Numbered from the stretch's first letter, positions 8,058 to 17,234 are shown. The stretch: DNA of 64,000 nucleotides from Promicromonospora umidemergens (GCF_024171995.1 NZ_JAMTCT010000003.1:1-64000), one strand, 5' to 3'. The notes: generated by a model not told the origin, from the letters alone. Numbers and translations: made by a program.

Positions 8058-8762
8058 ATGACCACCCTCGACGTCTCGCCCGACGCCCCGCCCGACGCCG
8101 CACCCCTCCGCCGCCCCACCACACCGGCCCGGGAAGTGCCGAGCCCCGTACCGGAAAGCCCTGCGACGGTGGCCCCGGCAGCAGCAGCGCGGGCGGCGGC
8201 AGCGCCGGCTGCAACGGCCCCATCGGTGCGAGCCACCGCGCCGGTCCAGCCAGTGCCGGCCCGCCGCCCCGCCACGCCACGGATCGGGCCGGTCACCGGG
8301 CCCGGGATCGGCCGACGGCTACGCCGCATGCGGATCGGCGGCACGCCGTACCTCGAGCTGCAGAACGCGGCCGCCGCCCTCGAGGCCGTGGGCGGACGCC
8401 CCGCTCCCGAACCCGACCCCACCCTGCCCGACCCCACCGCGCAGGTGTGCCGGGTGGTCCGCGCCGCGGTGGAGGTGCTCCGCGGCGAGCGGCCGGCGGC
8501 CCAGCTCGCGCGCTGGGTCACCCCGCAGGTCTACGACCAGCTCCTGGAGCGGGGCCGGCTCATGCGGGAGGTGCGACAGAGCCGGACGCCGCGACCCAAG
8601 GCGCACGCGGCGACGGTGCGCCGCGTGCGGATGGTCCGGCTGGGCGCGTCGTCCGCCGAGGCGACGGTGATCCTCCACGACGAGGGCCGGGTGCGGGCTG
8701 CTGCCGTGCGGCTGGAGGCTCGGCGAGGCGTCTGGCGCGTGGCGGTCCTCGAGATCGGCTGA
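8058..8762 (+). CDS. Rv3235-like family protein
   Basis: The 234-residue product has a disordered Pro/Ala-rich N-terminal half (about residues 1-90) and a compact C-terminal domain: VCRVVRAAVEVLRGERPAAQ, LARWVTPQVYDQLLERGRL, then a beta-rich VRMVRLGASSAEATVIL…GRVRAAAVRLE. This is the pattern of the mycobacterial Rv3235-type family, commonly found near secA. Its function is unknown to me. GGAGAG upstream supports the ATG. No secA is present in the window, so the usual neighbour is missing or lies elsewhere. It is convergent with the kinase gene at 8800. Confidence 0.75.
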   Translation: MTTLDVSPDAPPDAAPLRRPTTPAREVPSPVPESPATVAPAAAARAAAAPAATAPSVRATAPVQPVPARRPATPRIGPVTGPGIGRRLRRMRIGGTPYLELQNAAAALEAVGGRPAPEPDPTLPDPTAQVCRVVRAAVEVLRGERPAAQLARWVTPQVYDQLLERGRLMREVRQSRTPRPKAHAATVRRVRMVRLGASSAEATVILHDEGRVRAAAVRLEARRGVWRVAVLEIG

Positions 8763-8799
8763 GCCCGCCCGGCCGGCGACGAGCCTCTGCGGAGCGCGG

Positions 8800-9438
8800 T
8801 CAGACCCACTCGACGAGCAGGTCCGCCTCGGCCCGAGTCGCCGCTATGCGGTCGGCGTTGCGCTGGTCGGTGCCGCCGGCCCAACCCTCGGCGTCGGGCA
8901 GCGACCTGCCGAACGACCGGTGCCTGGCCACGAGGCGCCGCAGGCGCTCACGATCGGGCAGGTCGACGTACCAGACCTCGGCCATTCGGGAGCGGGCGGC
9001 CGGCCAGGCGCCGCCGGGCGAGAGGAGGTAGTTGCCCTCCGTGATCACCAGGGGCACGTCGGCCACGGCGATGCCCGCGGCGATCGGCTCCTCGATCTCC
9101 CGCCGGAACTCCGGCGCGTAGACGGGCGGGCCGCCGGGGACCTGGTCCGCGAGCCGATCGATCAGAGCGGCGTACCCGGCGTCGTCGAACGTGTCGATGG
9201 CTCCCTTGCGGTCGCGGCTGCCGCGCGCCTCCAGGACGGCGTTGGACAGGTGGAAGCCGTCCATGCCGACGACCACGGCGGTGCCGTGGCCCAGGCCGTC
9301 GACAAGAGCGGCTGCCAGCGTCGACTTGCCCGCCCCGGGCGGGCCTGTGATCCCCAGGACGCGGGTCTCGCTCGCCAGAAAGGCTTCGGCGACGAGCTCC
9401 GTCGCCCGCTCGACGAGCTCGGCGGTGGTCAGGCGCAC
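8800..9438 (-). CDS. Nucleoside/nucleotide kinase family protein (uridine kinase/PanK fold)
   Basis: A 212-residue P-loop kinase. Walker A is GITGPPGAGKST near residue 33, followed by VVVGMDGFHLSNAVLEARG, which carries the DGFH motif of the uridine kinase/pantothenate kinase-like group, then APEFRREIEEP and a LVITEGNYLL Walker B strand. A lid RRLVARHRSFGRS follows. Start is GTG 9438 with GGAGAA upstream; the longer open frame upstream is antisense to nothing but overlaps the PfkB gene. It overlaps the end of that PfkB gene by 10 bp, so the two kinases form an operon, probably for salvage phosphorylation of one sugar or nucleoside. The substrate is not predictable. Confidence 0.8.
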   Translation of the reverse strand: MRLTTAELVERATELVAEAFLASETRVLGITGPPGAGKSTLAAALVDGLGHGTAVVVGMDGFHLSNAVLEARGSRDRKGAIDTFDDAGYAALIDRLADQVPGGPPVYAPEFRREIEEPIAAGIAVADVPLVITEGNYLLSPGGAWPAARSRMAEVWYVDLPDRERLRRLVARHRSFGRSLPDAEGWAGGTDQRNADRIAATRAEADLLVEWV

Positions 9439-10313
9439 GACAGGTTCTCCAGCCAGGTGCGCGGACCGATGTACTGCACGCGGAGCGACGCGACCCGCAC
9501 CGCCTCGTCGACGGCGGCCTCCAGCCCGGCGCCCTGCGCGAGCGCCACGACCAGTGCGCCGTGGAACGCGTCGCCGGCGCCGAGCGTGTCGCGAACGTCG
9601 ACGGCCGGCACGTCGCTGGTCCCGCGCCGGCCGTCCCCGTCGCACCAGGTCACCTGTTCGGCGCCGTGGGTGGCGACGGTGGCACGGGATCGGGGGACGC
9701 CGGCAGGGGCCCGGAAGTCCGCGGACCGCGCGGTGACGTCGGCCTCCCCCATGAGGTCGGCGAAGACGGGGCGCCACCGGCCCGCATCGAGGACGATCAG
9801 CGGGCGGGGCTCCAGTGCGCTCGCGTAGGCGAGGACGCTCCGTGCCAGGTCGGGGTGGTGCCCGTCGAGCAGGACCACGTCGGGTCGGGGCAGGGTGTCG
9901 AGCTCGGCCGGCGTGACGTCGAGCCCGTCGGCGAGCGTGGCGTCGGGCGAGACCACCGACCGGTCGCCGGTCTCGTCGTCGACCAGCACCGCCGAGACCG
10001 CCAGCGGGATCTCGCGGCCCGCAGCGGTGTCGTGGATCTCGACCCCGTGCCGCTCCAGGTCGCCGCGTGCGGCCGCCCCGACGGGACCCGACCCCATGGC
10101 GCTGATCAGCAGAGCTCGTGCTCCGAGCGTCGCGGCGGTGACCGCCGCGTTGGCGGCGGGGCCGCCCGCTGAGACGTCCTGGCGGACGGCGGTGATCTTC
10201 TGGTTCGGCCCCGGTCGAACGGCGCTGCGGTGGATCACATCGAGCGTCGTAAGACCAGCAAACCAGCAGGTCACTGGCGGTTTTTGGTGAGATTCGGGAG
10301 GAGCTTCCGGCAT
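9429..10313 (-). CDS. PfkB/ribokinase family carbohydrate kinase
   Basis: The product is 294 residues if it starts at ATG 10313. It shows the PfkB pattern: N-terminal substrate segment with QDVSAGGPAANAAVTAATLG (the G-G-P-A-x-N motif), and the C-terminal ATP/anion-hole signature DTLGAGDAFHGALVVAL, with the catalytic Asp in GAGDAF. It phosphorylates a sugar or nucleoside-like alcohol in the cytoplasm. No strong Shine-Dalgarno site is seen for 10313. GTG 10274 (VTCWFAGLTTLDV) fits the family start better and may be the true one. It is upstream of and overlapping the P-loop kinase, and divergent from the DinB gene. Confidence 0.85.
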   Translation of the reverse strand: MPEAPPESHQKPPVTCWFAGLTTLDVIHRSAVRPGPNQKITAVRQDVSAGGPAANAAVTAATLGARALLISAMGSGPVGAAARGDLERHGVEIHDTAAGREIPLAVSAVLVDDETGDRSVVSPDATLADGLDVTPAELDTLPRPDVVLLDGHHPDLARSVLAYASALEPRPLIVLDAGRWRPVFADLMGEADVTARSADFRAPAGVPRSRATVATHGAEQVTWCDGDGRRGTSDVPAVDVRDTLGAGDAFHGALVVALAQGAGLEAAVDEAVRVASLRVQYIGPRTWLENLSCA

Positions 10314-10367
10314 GTGCAGAGGTTACCTGTGAAACCGCGTGTCAGTGACCCTGCGTACCGTTCTTGT

Positions 10368-10985
10368 ATGACCACTTCCGGGCCGACGACGCCCCCGACA
10401 GAGTCGTCGACGACATGGCGTGACCTTCTCCTCGACCAGCTCGGCTTCTACTGGGACTTCCATCTCTGGCCACGCCTGGAGGGCCTCACGGACGCGGAGT
10501 ATCTCTGGGAGCCTGCCTCACCGGCCTGGAGCGTGCGCCCAGGGCCTGACGGCGAGCCACGGCTCGAGCACGAAGTGCCCGAGCCGGAGATACCGCCGGT
10601 CACCACCATCGCATGGCGCATGGTCCATGTCGGCCGGGACGTGTTCGGCCGACGCGCCAGGGCCCTGTTCGGGCCAACGGACGCGCCGGCCGATGCCGAC
10701 ATGTTCGACGCGCGGCACTGGCGCCAGGCACCGGTCACCGCAGAGGGCGGCCTTGCGATGCTCCAGGAGGGCTACCGGTCCTGGCGGGCCGGTATCGCCG
10801 CCCTGGACGACGAGTCCTTGCTGCGCCCGATCGGCTCCAAGGGCCTGGCGTACGCCGAGTTCCCGATGGCCGCGCTCGTGACGCACCTCAGCCGCGAGGC
10901 CATGGCGCACGGCGGCGAGATCTGCCTGCTGCGCGATCTGTACCGCGCTCAGGCCTTTCCGTCCGGGTTGGCCGGCTCCGCGTAG
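10368..10985 (+). CDS. DinB-fold protein
   Basis: A 205-residue four-helix DinB-superfamily protein: DLLLDQLGFYWDFHLWPRLEGL, then the characteristic YLWEPASPAWSVRP, a second helix WRMVHVGRDVFGRRARALFG, and the C-terminal ALVTHLSREAMAHGGEICLLRDLY with His in a likely metal site. In actinobacteria this superfamily includes mycothiol-dependent enzymes; the partner thiol and substrate here are not known. ATG 10368 has no obvious Shine-Dalgarno site. Its 3' end overlaps the end of the convergent MerR gene by 37 bp. Confidence 0.8.
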   Translation: MTTSGPTTPPTESSTTWRDLLLDQLGFYWDFHLWPRLEGLTDAEYLWEPASPAWSVRPGPDGEPRLEHEVPEPEIPPVTTIAWRMVHVGRDVFGRRARALFGPTDAPADADMFDARHWRQAPVTAEGGLAMLQEGYRSWRAGIAALDDESLLRPIGSKGLAYAEFPMAALVTHLSREAMAHGGEICLLRDLYRAQAFPSGLAGSA

Positions 10986-11749
10986 GCCCGCTCCGCGTAG
11001 ACACGGAGCACGTCACGCACGAACGTAGCCCCCTCGGTGCCGCCGTAGTTCGCGGCGAACCGCTCGTCGGCCACGTACAGGTCGGCCAGGCCCAGCAGGT
11101 AGCCGCGGTCGGGTCGCCCCTCCTCGTGGCCGGGCGTGCCCGGGACGGAGACGAGCCACGCCGCGTGCCGGGCGGCAACCGCCTGCGCCTCGTCCGAGGC
11201 CGGGTCCAGCCCGGCCTCCGCCGCGTCGGTCCAGGCCTTGATCAGCGCCTCGAGCCTCGCCTTCCATTCTCGCTGGCCGTCCTCGCCGAGGCCTCGCCAC
11301 CACGCGTCGCCCGTCTGGTACGCGTCGCGGCCCCAGCGCTCGGTGACCTCCTCCTCGTACTGCGTGTGATCGAATCCGTCGAGCATGTCCTTCGCCATGA
11401 TGTCCTCCTTCTCCTCGGGATCGTTCTCCAGGGCTGCGATGGTCCGTTCGACCGACGCGACCTGCCGCGCCAGCCGGCTCTCCTCGGCCCGTAACGAGGT
11501 GAGGTGGCTCCGCAGGGCCGTCGCCTCGTCCTGGCCGCTGTCGAGCACCTCGGCGATGTCGGCGAGGCCGAGCCCGAGGTCACGGAGCAGCAGGATCCGC
11601 TGCAGCCGCACCAGTGCGGTGCGGTCGTAGCGGCGCGGGCCGCTCGCCGTCGTACGGCCGGCGGGCAGCAGCCCGACGGCGTCGTAGTGGCGCAGGGTCC
11701 GGCTCGTGACACCGGTCAGCCGTGCGATCTCCTGGATGGACCATTGCAT
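10949..11749 (-). CDS. MerR family regulator with TipAS-type ligand domain
   Basis: The product is 266 residues. The N-terminal MerR winged helix is WSIQEIARLTGVTSRTLRHYDAVGLLP…GPRRYDRTALVRLQRI. A long dimerisation coiled coil follows (about residues 75-110), then a TipAS domain (YEEEVTERWGRDAYQTGDAWWRGL…) that binds thiopeptide antibiotics in TipAL. TipA-type regulators activate their own promoter. An internal ATG in front of the TipAS part (MAKDMLDGFDH) could yield a TipAS-only short form, as known for tipA. ATG 11749 matches the family start; GTG 11758 and ATG 11755 lie just upstream. A palindrome at 11767-11781 overlaps its promoter. Confidence 0.85.
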   Translation of the reverse strand: MQWSIQEIARLTGVTSRTLRHYDAVGLLPAGRTTASGPRRYDRTALVRLQRILLLRDLGLGLADIAEVLDSGQDEATALRSHLTSLRAEESRLARQVASVERTIAALENDPEEKEDIMAKDMLDGFDHTQYEEEVTERWGRDAYQTGDAWWRGLGEDGQREWKARLEALIKAWTDAAEAGLDPASDEAQAVAARHAAWLVSVPGTPGHEEGRPDRGYLLGLADLYVADERFAANYGGTEGATFVRDVLRVYAERAYAEPANPDGKA

Positions 11750-11766
11750 GACCATCACGGTAGAGA

Positions 11767-11781
11767 TTGACGCCGCGTCAA
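11767..11781. promoter_or_regulatory. Palindromic operator upstream of the TipA-type MerR gene
   Basis: TTGACGC-C-GCGTCAA is a perfect 7-bp inverted repeat with one central base. It lies 17 bp upstream of the MerR start and includes a TTGACG -35-like hexamer on both strands. MerR regulators bind palindromes inside their own promoters, so this is the expected autoregulatory site. Binding is inferred. Confidence 0.6.
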
Positions 11782-11828
11782 CTTCAACCCCTTCCCGAGA
11801 CGAAGTTTCGTGCCCGTCGGAGACAGCC

Positions 11829-11837
11829 TGTGGATAA
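11829..11837. promoter_or_regulatory. DnaA-box-like TGTGGATAA
   Basis: TGTGGATAA (TTATCCACA on the minus strand) is an exact match to the classical DnaA box. It sits 37 bp upstream of the hypothetical gene at 11874. The same 9-mer occurs at 6022-6030, also 37 bp before a start codon. A single box gives no proof of DnaA binding, and the position could equally reflect a promoter element. Confidence 0.35.
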
Positions 11838-11873
11838 GTCCGCCGCCCCGGGCCAGGAGCCGATACTGGCTAC

Positions 11874-12287
11874 ATGACCTCATCAAGCGATATCATTCCG
11901 GATCAAGCGCTGACCGACGAGGCTGCGCTGCTCGCCTTCGCGAGGTTCCTGCACGACGGCGTCACACCACGCCGCCGCACGCTGTGGTTCGTGATGCTGG
12001 ACCGCGAGCGCCGTCCGCTGCCGGTGATCGTGCCGGTCGACCACGTGCCGGACGAGCCCGATCCGCTCCTGGTGGGCAACCTGGGCCAGGCCTGGCACGA
12101 GATCTTGCAGGACGAGCCGGGCGCGTCGGTCCTCCTGATGCTCGAGCGGCCCGGCCCGGCGGCCGGATCCTTCGACGACCTCGCGTGGCGTGCGGCACTC
12201 CACACGGCCACCGCCGGGCACGGGCTCACGCTCGCCGCGTTCTTCCTCGCGACGGCGGACGGCGTCCGCCCCCTCACGCCAGACTGA
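11874..12287 (+). CDS. Conserved hypothetical protein
   Basis: A 137-residue soluble protein of alternating strands and helices: LWFVMLDRERRPLPVIVPVDHVP, then VLLMLERPG near residue 85, and an ending LTLAAFFLATADGVRPLTPD. The pattern is that of a small actinobacterial family of unknown function; I do not recognise a characterised domain. The 'VDHVPDEPDPLLVGNLG' segment is its most distinctive motif. An AGGAG lies too far upstream to be convincing, and the transcript may be leaderless. It is divergent from the MerR gene and convergent with the DUF779 gene. Confidence 0.65.
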   Translation: MTSSSDIIPDQALTDEAALLAFARFLHDGVTPRRRTLWFVMLDRERRPLPVIVPVDHVPDEPDPLLVGNLGQAWHEILQDEPGASVLLMLERPGPAAGSFDDLAWRAALHTATAGHGLTLAAFFLATADGVRPLTPD

Positions 12288-12345
12288 CGCGAGGCCCGGT
12301 GCCTCGCGCCGGGCGGACGCGAGACCCGGCGCCGCGCGCCCGCCT
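12286..12345. repeat. Two tandem 30-bp GC-rich units between convergent genes
   Basis: Units 12286-12315 and 12316-12345 both begin GACGCGAG and share 24 of 30 positions (CCCGG, GCC and CGCGCC blocks conserved). The array starts inside the stop codon of the hypothetical gene and ends 10 bp before the stop of the DUF779 gene. Each unit can form a small GC hairpin, so a transcription-termination role is plausible. Confidence 0.6.
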
Positions 12346-12354
12346 CTGCCCCGG

Positions 12355-12774
12355 TCAGTCGCGCAGCAGCTTCCACTCCTCGTCGGTGAACAGCCGCGAG
12401 CGGATGAGGAACCGCACGCCCTCGGGCGCCTCCACGCTGAAGCCGGCGCCACGGCCGGGGACCACGTCGATGGTGAGGTGCGTGTGCTTCCAGTACTCGA
12501 ACTGGTTGCGGCTCATCCAGACCGGGACGGTGAACGAGGCGTCGTCGGCCGCGACGGCGAGGTCCCCGAGGTGGATGTCGGCGTCCCCGGTGATGAAGTC
12601 GCCGTCGGGGTAGCACATGGGCGAGGAGCCGTCGCAGCACCCGCCGGACTGGTGGAACATCAGCTCGCCGTGCTTGGCCCGCAGCCGTGCGAGCAACGCG
12701 GCGGCGGAATCGGTCACGGCGACCCGTGCGGGTGGTGCGCCGGCCGCTGGGGCCGACAAGACGTCGTCGGACAT
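12355..12774 (-). CDS. DUF779 protein, partner of the aldehyde dehydrogenase
   Basis: A 139-residue protein with the DUF779 signature: LRAKHGELMFHQSGGCCDGSSPMCYPDGDF, a Cys-rich motif suited to metal or redox chemistry, then DIHLGDL and FEYWKHTHLTIDVVPGRGAGFS. Family members are regularly encoded next to acetaldehyde/aldehyde dehydrogenases in actinobacteria, and that is the arrangement here. The molecular role is not established. GAGGAGG precedes ATG 12774. It follows the dehydrogenase by 84 bp containing a 40-bp palindrome that could attenuate or separate its expression. Confidence 0.85.
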   Translation of the reverse strand: MSDDVLSAPAAGAPPARVAVTDSAAALLARLRAKHGELMFHQSGGCCDGSSPMCYPDGDFITGDADIHLGDLAVAADDASFTVPVWMSRNQFEYWKHTHLTIDVVPGRGAGFSVEAPEGVRFLIRSRLFTDEEWKLLRD

Positions 12775-12800
12775 CGGACCTCCTCGTATCAGTCGCTGTT

Positions 12801-12840
12801 GTCAGACGTACGGGTCACCCGGGTGACCTGTACGTCTGAC
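12801..12840. promoter_or_regulatory. Near-perfect 40-bp palindrome between aldehyde dehydrogenase and DUF779 genes
   Basis: The whole 40 bp reads as one inverted repeat with no loop. The outer arms are GTCAGACGTAC and GTACGTCTGAC, and the core is GGTCACCCGGGTGACC. Nineteen of 20 base pairs match, and the remaining pair is G-T. No T-run follows on the minus strand, so it may be a protein-binding site or a Rho-independent-like processing hairpin. It ends 26 bp upstream of the DUF779 start. Confidence 0.75.
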
Positions 12841-12858
12841 CCCCCGGGGCTGCGGAGC

Positions 12859-14382
<1,524 letters not shown>

Positions 14383-14616
14383 GGTCTGCCTCCTCGCAGG
14401 TTCTCGTGCCCGCCGTCGGCTGCCCGACGGCGGAGCCACGCCCCGGGTGCAGCGGCGCACCCGGGTGGGGCGAGGTTAGGCAGCCGGGCGTTGCATCGGG
14501 GTTGCAACCCGACCGTGACCTCGACGCGGCAAGGGGGACCGGCGACGGAACAGATGGAAGCAGAGGGCAGAACGCCGGTCCGAGGAAGCACGCCGACCAC
14601 GACGAGAGGCCACCCC

Positions 14617-16266
14617 ATGACATCCGCAGCCCACCGGACCACCCCCTGCGCACGCCCTGCGCGGCGGCGGGCAGTACCGCTCGCGGCCCTGCTGGCGGCG
14701 ACGCTGGCGCTCGCAGGCTGCACCGCCGACGGCGGCGTGACGGAGACCGCCGCCGACGGGGCGAACCTCGCGATCCCGGCACCCGAGGCGCTGGGCGACC
14801 TGCCGGTCCCTGTGCTGCCCGGACCGGTACCGCCTGGCCCTGAACCGACCGGCTCGAACGAGGAGTACGACGACTCCCCCGAGACGCCGTTCCAGGACGT
14901 CGCCACCAGCCCGCTGTCCACGTTCTCGGCCGACGTCGACACGGCGTCGTACTCGAACCTGCGCCGCCAGGTGCATCAGGGCGTCGTGCCGGAGGGCGTG
15001 CGGATCGAGGAGCTCGTCAACTACTTCGACTACGACTACCCGGCGCCCGACCCGGCCGCCGGGCACCCGTTCTCGGTGTCGGCCCAGGTGGCGGCGGCGC
15101 CGTGGAACCCGGACCACCAGCTCGCGATGGTCGGTGTGCAGGCGACGGAGGCTCTGCCGACGTCGGAGGGCAACAACATCGTCTTCCTGCTCGACGTGTC
15201 CGGGTCGATGGACGAGCCGAACAAGCTGCCGCTGCTCGCCGAGTCGTTCGCGCTGCTCGTGGAGCAGCTCTCCGAGGACGACCGGGTGTCGATCGTGACG
15301 TACGCGGGTGACAACCAGGTGGTCGCGGACTCCGTGCCCGGCTCGGAGCACGGGGTGCTGGTGGACCACCTGCGGTCGCTGCGGGCCGGCGGGTCCACGG
15401 GCGGCGCGGACGGCCTGCGGACGGCGTACGAGCTGGCCGAGAAGAACTTCGTCGAGGGCGGCAACAACCGGGTGGTCCTGGCGACCGACGGCGACTTCAA
15501 CGTCGGCCCGTCCAGCCCGGAGGAGCTCACCGAGCTGATCGAGGCCGAGCGCGAGTCGGGGGTCTACGTCTCGGTGCTGGGCTTCGGCATGTACAACCTG
15601 AAGGACGACACGATGGAGGCCATCGCCGACCACGGGAACGGCAACTACGCCTACATCGACACCCTGGCCGAGGCACGCAAGGTCCTCGTGGACGAGTTCG
15701 GCTCCACCATGTTCGTGGTCGCCAAGGACCTGAAGCTGCAGGTGGAGCTCAACCCCGCCACCGTCGGCTCCTACCGGCTGATCGGGTACGACAACCGGCG
15801 CCTGGCGGACGAGGACTTCGACGACGACGCCAAGGACGCGGGCGACGTCGGTGCCGGGCACTCCGTGACGGCGTTCTACGAGCTGGTTCCGGCCGGCTCG
15901 GACCCCGACGGCACCGGCGTCCAGGACGGTGGCGACCTGAAGTACATCGACCGAGAGGTGGGCACCAGCGACGACTTCATGACGGTGCACCTGCGCTACA
16001 AGACACCGGAGGGCCCCGACCCTGCTTCGAGCACCGAGGTCGCGTTTCCCGTGGGCGCTGACGCGTTCACGGCTGCCCCGACGGCCGACTTCGCCTTCGC
16101 GTCCGCCGTCGCCGAGCTCGGGCTGATCGCCACGGGCTCGGAGTACCGGGCCGGCGCGAGCCTCGACGCGGTGCGGGAGCGAGCGACGAGCGCCCTGGGT
16201 GCTGACCCGTACGGGCTGCGGGCGGAGTTCGTCGACCTCGTCGAGGTCTACCGCGGTCTGGCGTGA
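14617..16266 (+). CDS. von Willebrand factor A-domain lipoprotein (YfbK-like)
   Basis: The 549-residue product has a lipoprotein signal: basic start, hydrophobic core, and lipobox LALAGC with Cys35. It is therefore exported and lipid-anchored outside the membrane. An N-terminal YfbK-type segment follows (PLSTFSADVDTASYSNLRRQ…VPEGVRIEELVNYFDYDY), then a VWA domain with intact MIDAS (FLLDVSGSMDEPNKL, later VLATDGDFNVG), and a C-terminal YfbK domain ending EFVDLVEVYRGL. Such proteins are thought to scaffold metal-dependent protein contacts; the partner is unknown. GAGAGG precedes the ATG. A much longer open frame upstream is a GC artefact antisense to the dehydrogenase. Confidence 0.9.
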   Translation: MTSAAHRTTPCARPARRRAVPLAALLAATLALAGCTADGGVTETAADGANLAIPAPEALGDLPVPVLPGPVPPGPEPTGSNEEYDDSPETPFQDVATSPLSTFSADVDTASYSNLRRQVHQGVVPEGVRIEELVNYFDYDYPAPDPAAGHPFSVSAQVAAAPWNPDHQLAMVGVQATEALPTSEGNNIVFLLDVSGSMDEPNKLPLLAESFALLVEQLSEDDRVSIVTYAGDNQVVADSVPGSEHGVLVDHLRSLRAGGSTGGADGLRTAYELAEKNFVEGGNNRVVLATDGDFNVGPSSPEELTELIEAERESGVYVSVLGFGMYNLKDDTMEAIADHGNGNYAYIDTLAEARKVLVDEFGSTMFVVAKDLKLQVELNPATVGSYRLIGYDNRRLADEDFDDDAKDAGDVGAGHSVTAFYELVPAGSDPDGTGVQDGGDLKYIDREVGTSDDFMTVHLRYKTPEGPDPASSTEVAFPVGADAFTAAPTADFAFASAVAELGLIATGSEYRAGASLDAVRERATSALGADPYGLRAEFVDLVEVYRGLA

Positions 16267-16436
16267 TCTTTACTTCGCGGCGGAGGCGCAGCGCCGCAAG
16301 GAACGCTCAAAGCATTGATCTGATCGAAAAGTCAGAAGAACGCGAGCCGTGCGAACCCCGGCAATTCCTGGAAAAGGGTTTCGGCGCCTGGAAAGTGACG
16401 GACTTTCACGCCGCCGTCAAATGCCGGCGCAATGCG

Positions 16437-17087
16437 TCAAGAACCTGCGTTGGACGTGAGCACGGTCCGGTCGCCGACCGGGTCCCGGGTGTCCAGGACG
16501 CGCTGCGCGCCCTGCGACTGCTGGACCATGTCGACGGCGACGCGCAGGTCCTCGGTGGCCCAGTCCAGTGAGTTCTCGATGTGCGCCGCCTGGGCAAGGA
16601 GGGTGCGAGCCTGCGTCACGGACGACGGCGGTGCATCCGTGACGCGCTGCGCGGCGGCCGTCCGGGCATCGGCGAGCGCCTCGGCGAGGACGTCGCGCGT
16701 TGCCGGGTCCGCGACCTGGCCGTTCGAGTGCTCGTAGACGCGCTCGGCCGTGTCCAGGACGGCGACGAGGTCGTGCGAACGGGCCGAGGTGGTGCTGACC
16801 TGGGTGTCGATCTGGGAGTTGAGGGTCACGAGGTGGCTCGTCTCGTCGGCCCGGACCGAGGCCGACCAGAGTGCGACGGCGACGACGACGCCGGTGACGA
16901 TCGCGGCACCGAAGGTCCAGCGCCGGCGCCCGCGGGCGCCGGCAAGATCAGCGAGCGGCGGCTCATCGGAGTCGAGCGGCGGCAGGTCGACCGCGCCGAG
17001 CCCGGGCAGCCGGACCGGTCTGTCGCCCGGCGGTTCGTCCGATCCGGAGAGGCCAGGTTCCGGCTTGGTCAAAGCGATGGTGTTCAA
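16437..17087 (-). CDS. Single-pass membrane protein of unknown function
   Basis: About 216 residues: a Pro/Glu-rich cytoplasmic N-terminus, one transmembrane helix (WTFGAAIVTGVVVAVALWSA), then a largely helical extracytoplasmic domain (HLVTLNSQIDTQVSTTSARSHD onward) rich in Ala, Asp and Thr, suggestive of a coiled or alpha-helical sensor-like region. No family is recognised. The start is uncertain: TTG 17087 follows a GGGGGAAGAG run, though close, and the sequence above it is A+T-rich and looks intergenic. It is encoded divergently from the GAF regulator and convergently with the VWA lipoprotein. Confidence 0.6.
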   Translation of the reverse strand: MNTIALTKPEPGLSGSDEPPGDRPVRLPGLGAVDLPPLDSDEPPLADLAGARGRRRWTFGAAIVTGVVVAVALWSASVRADETSHLVTLNSQIDTQVSTTSARSHDLVAVLDTAERVYEHSNGQVADPATRDVLAEALADARTAAAQRVTDAPPSSVTQARTLLAQAAHIENSLDWATEDLRVAVDMVQQSQGAQRVLDTRDPVGDRTVLTSNAGS

Positions 17088-17157
17088 CTCTTCCCCCAAA
17101 GAGAGATCCCATGAAAACAAAGTGTCGGGCTCGTGGCCCAATACCAACCGATGTAAT

Positions 17158-17181
17158 GACGCTAGGACTAGTTCTAGCGTC
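17158..17181. promoter_or_regulatory. 24-bp palindrome upstream of the membrane protein and GAF regulator genes
   Basis: The arms GACGCTAG and CTAGCGTC flank a central ACTAGT, with a single non-matching (G/T) symmetric pair. The site lies 70 bp upstream of the membrane-protein start and 158 bp upstream of the GAF regulator. ACTAGT and CTAG words are rare in high-GC DNA, which makes chance unlikely. It looks like an operator for a dimeric regulator. Confidence 0.65.
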
Positions 17182-17234
17182 TCGCGCGCCGAGGCCGTAA
17201 TACATCCGTGATCTGTGGGAAACCGGCTCGATGC

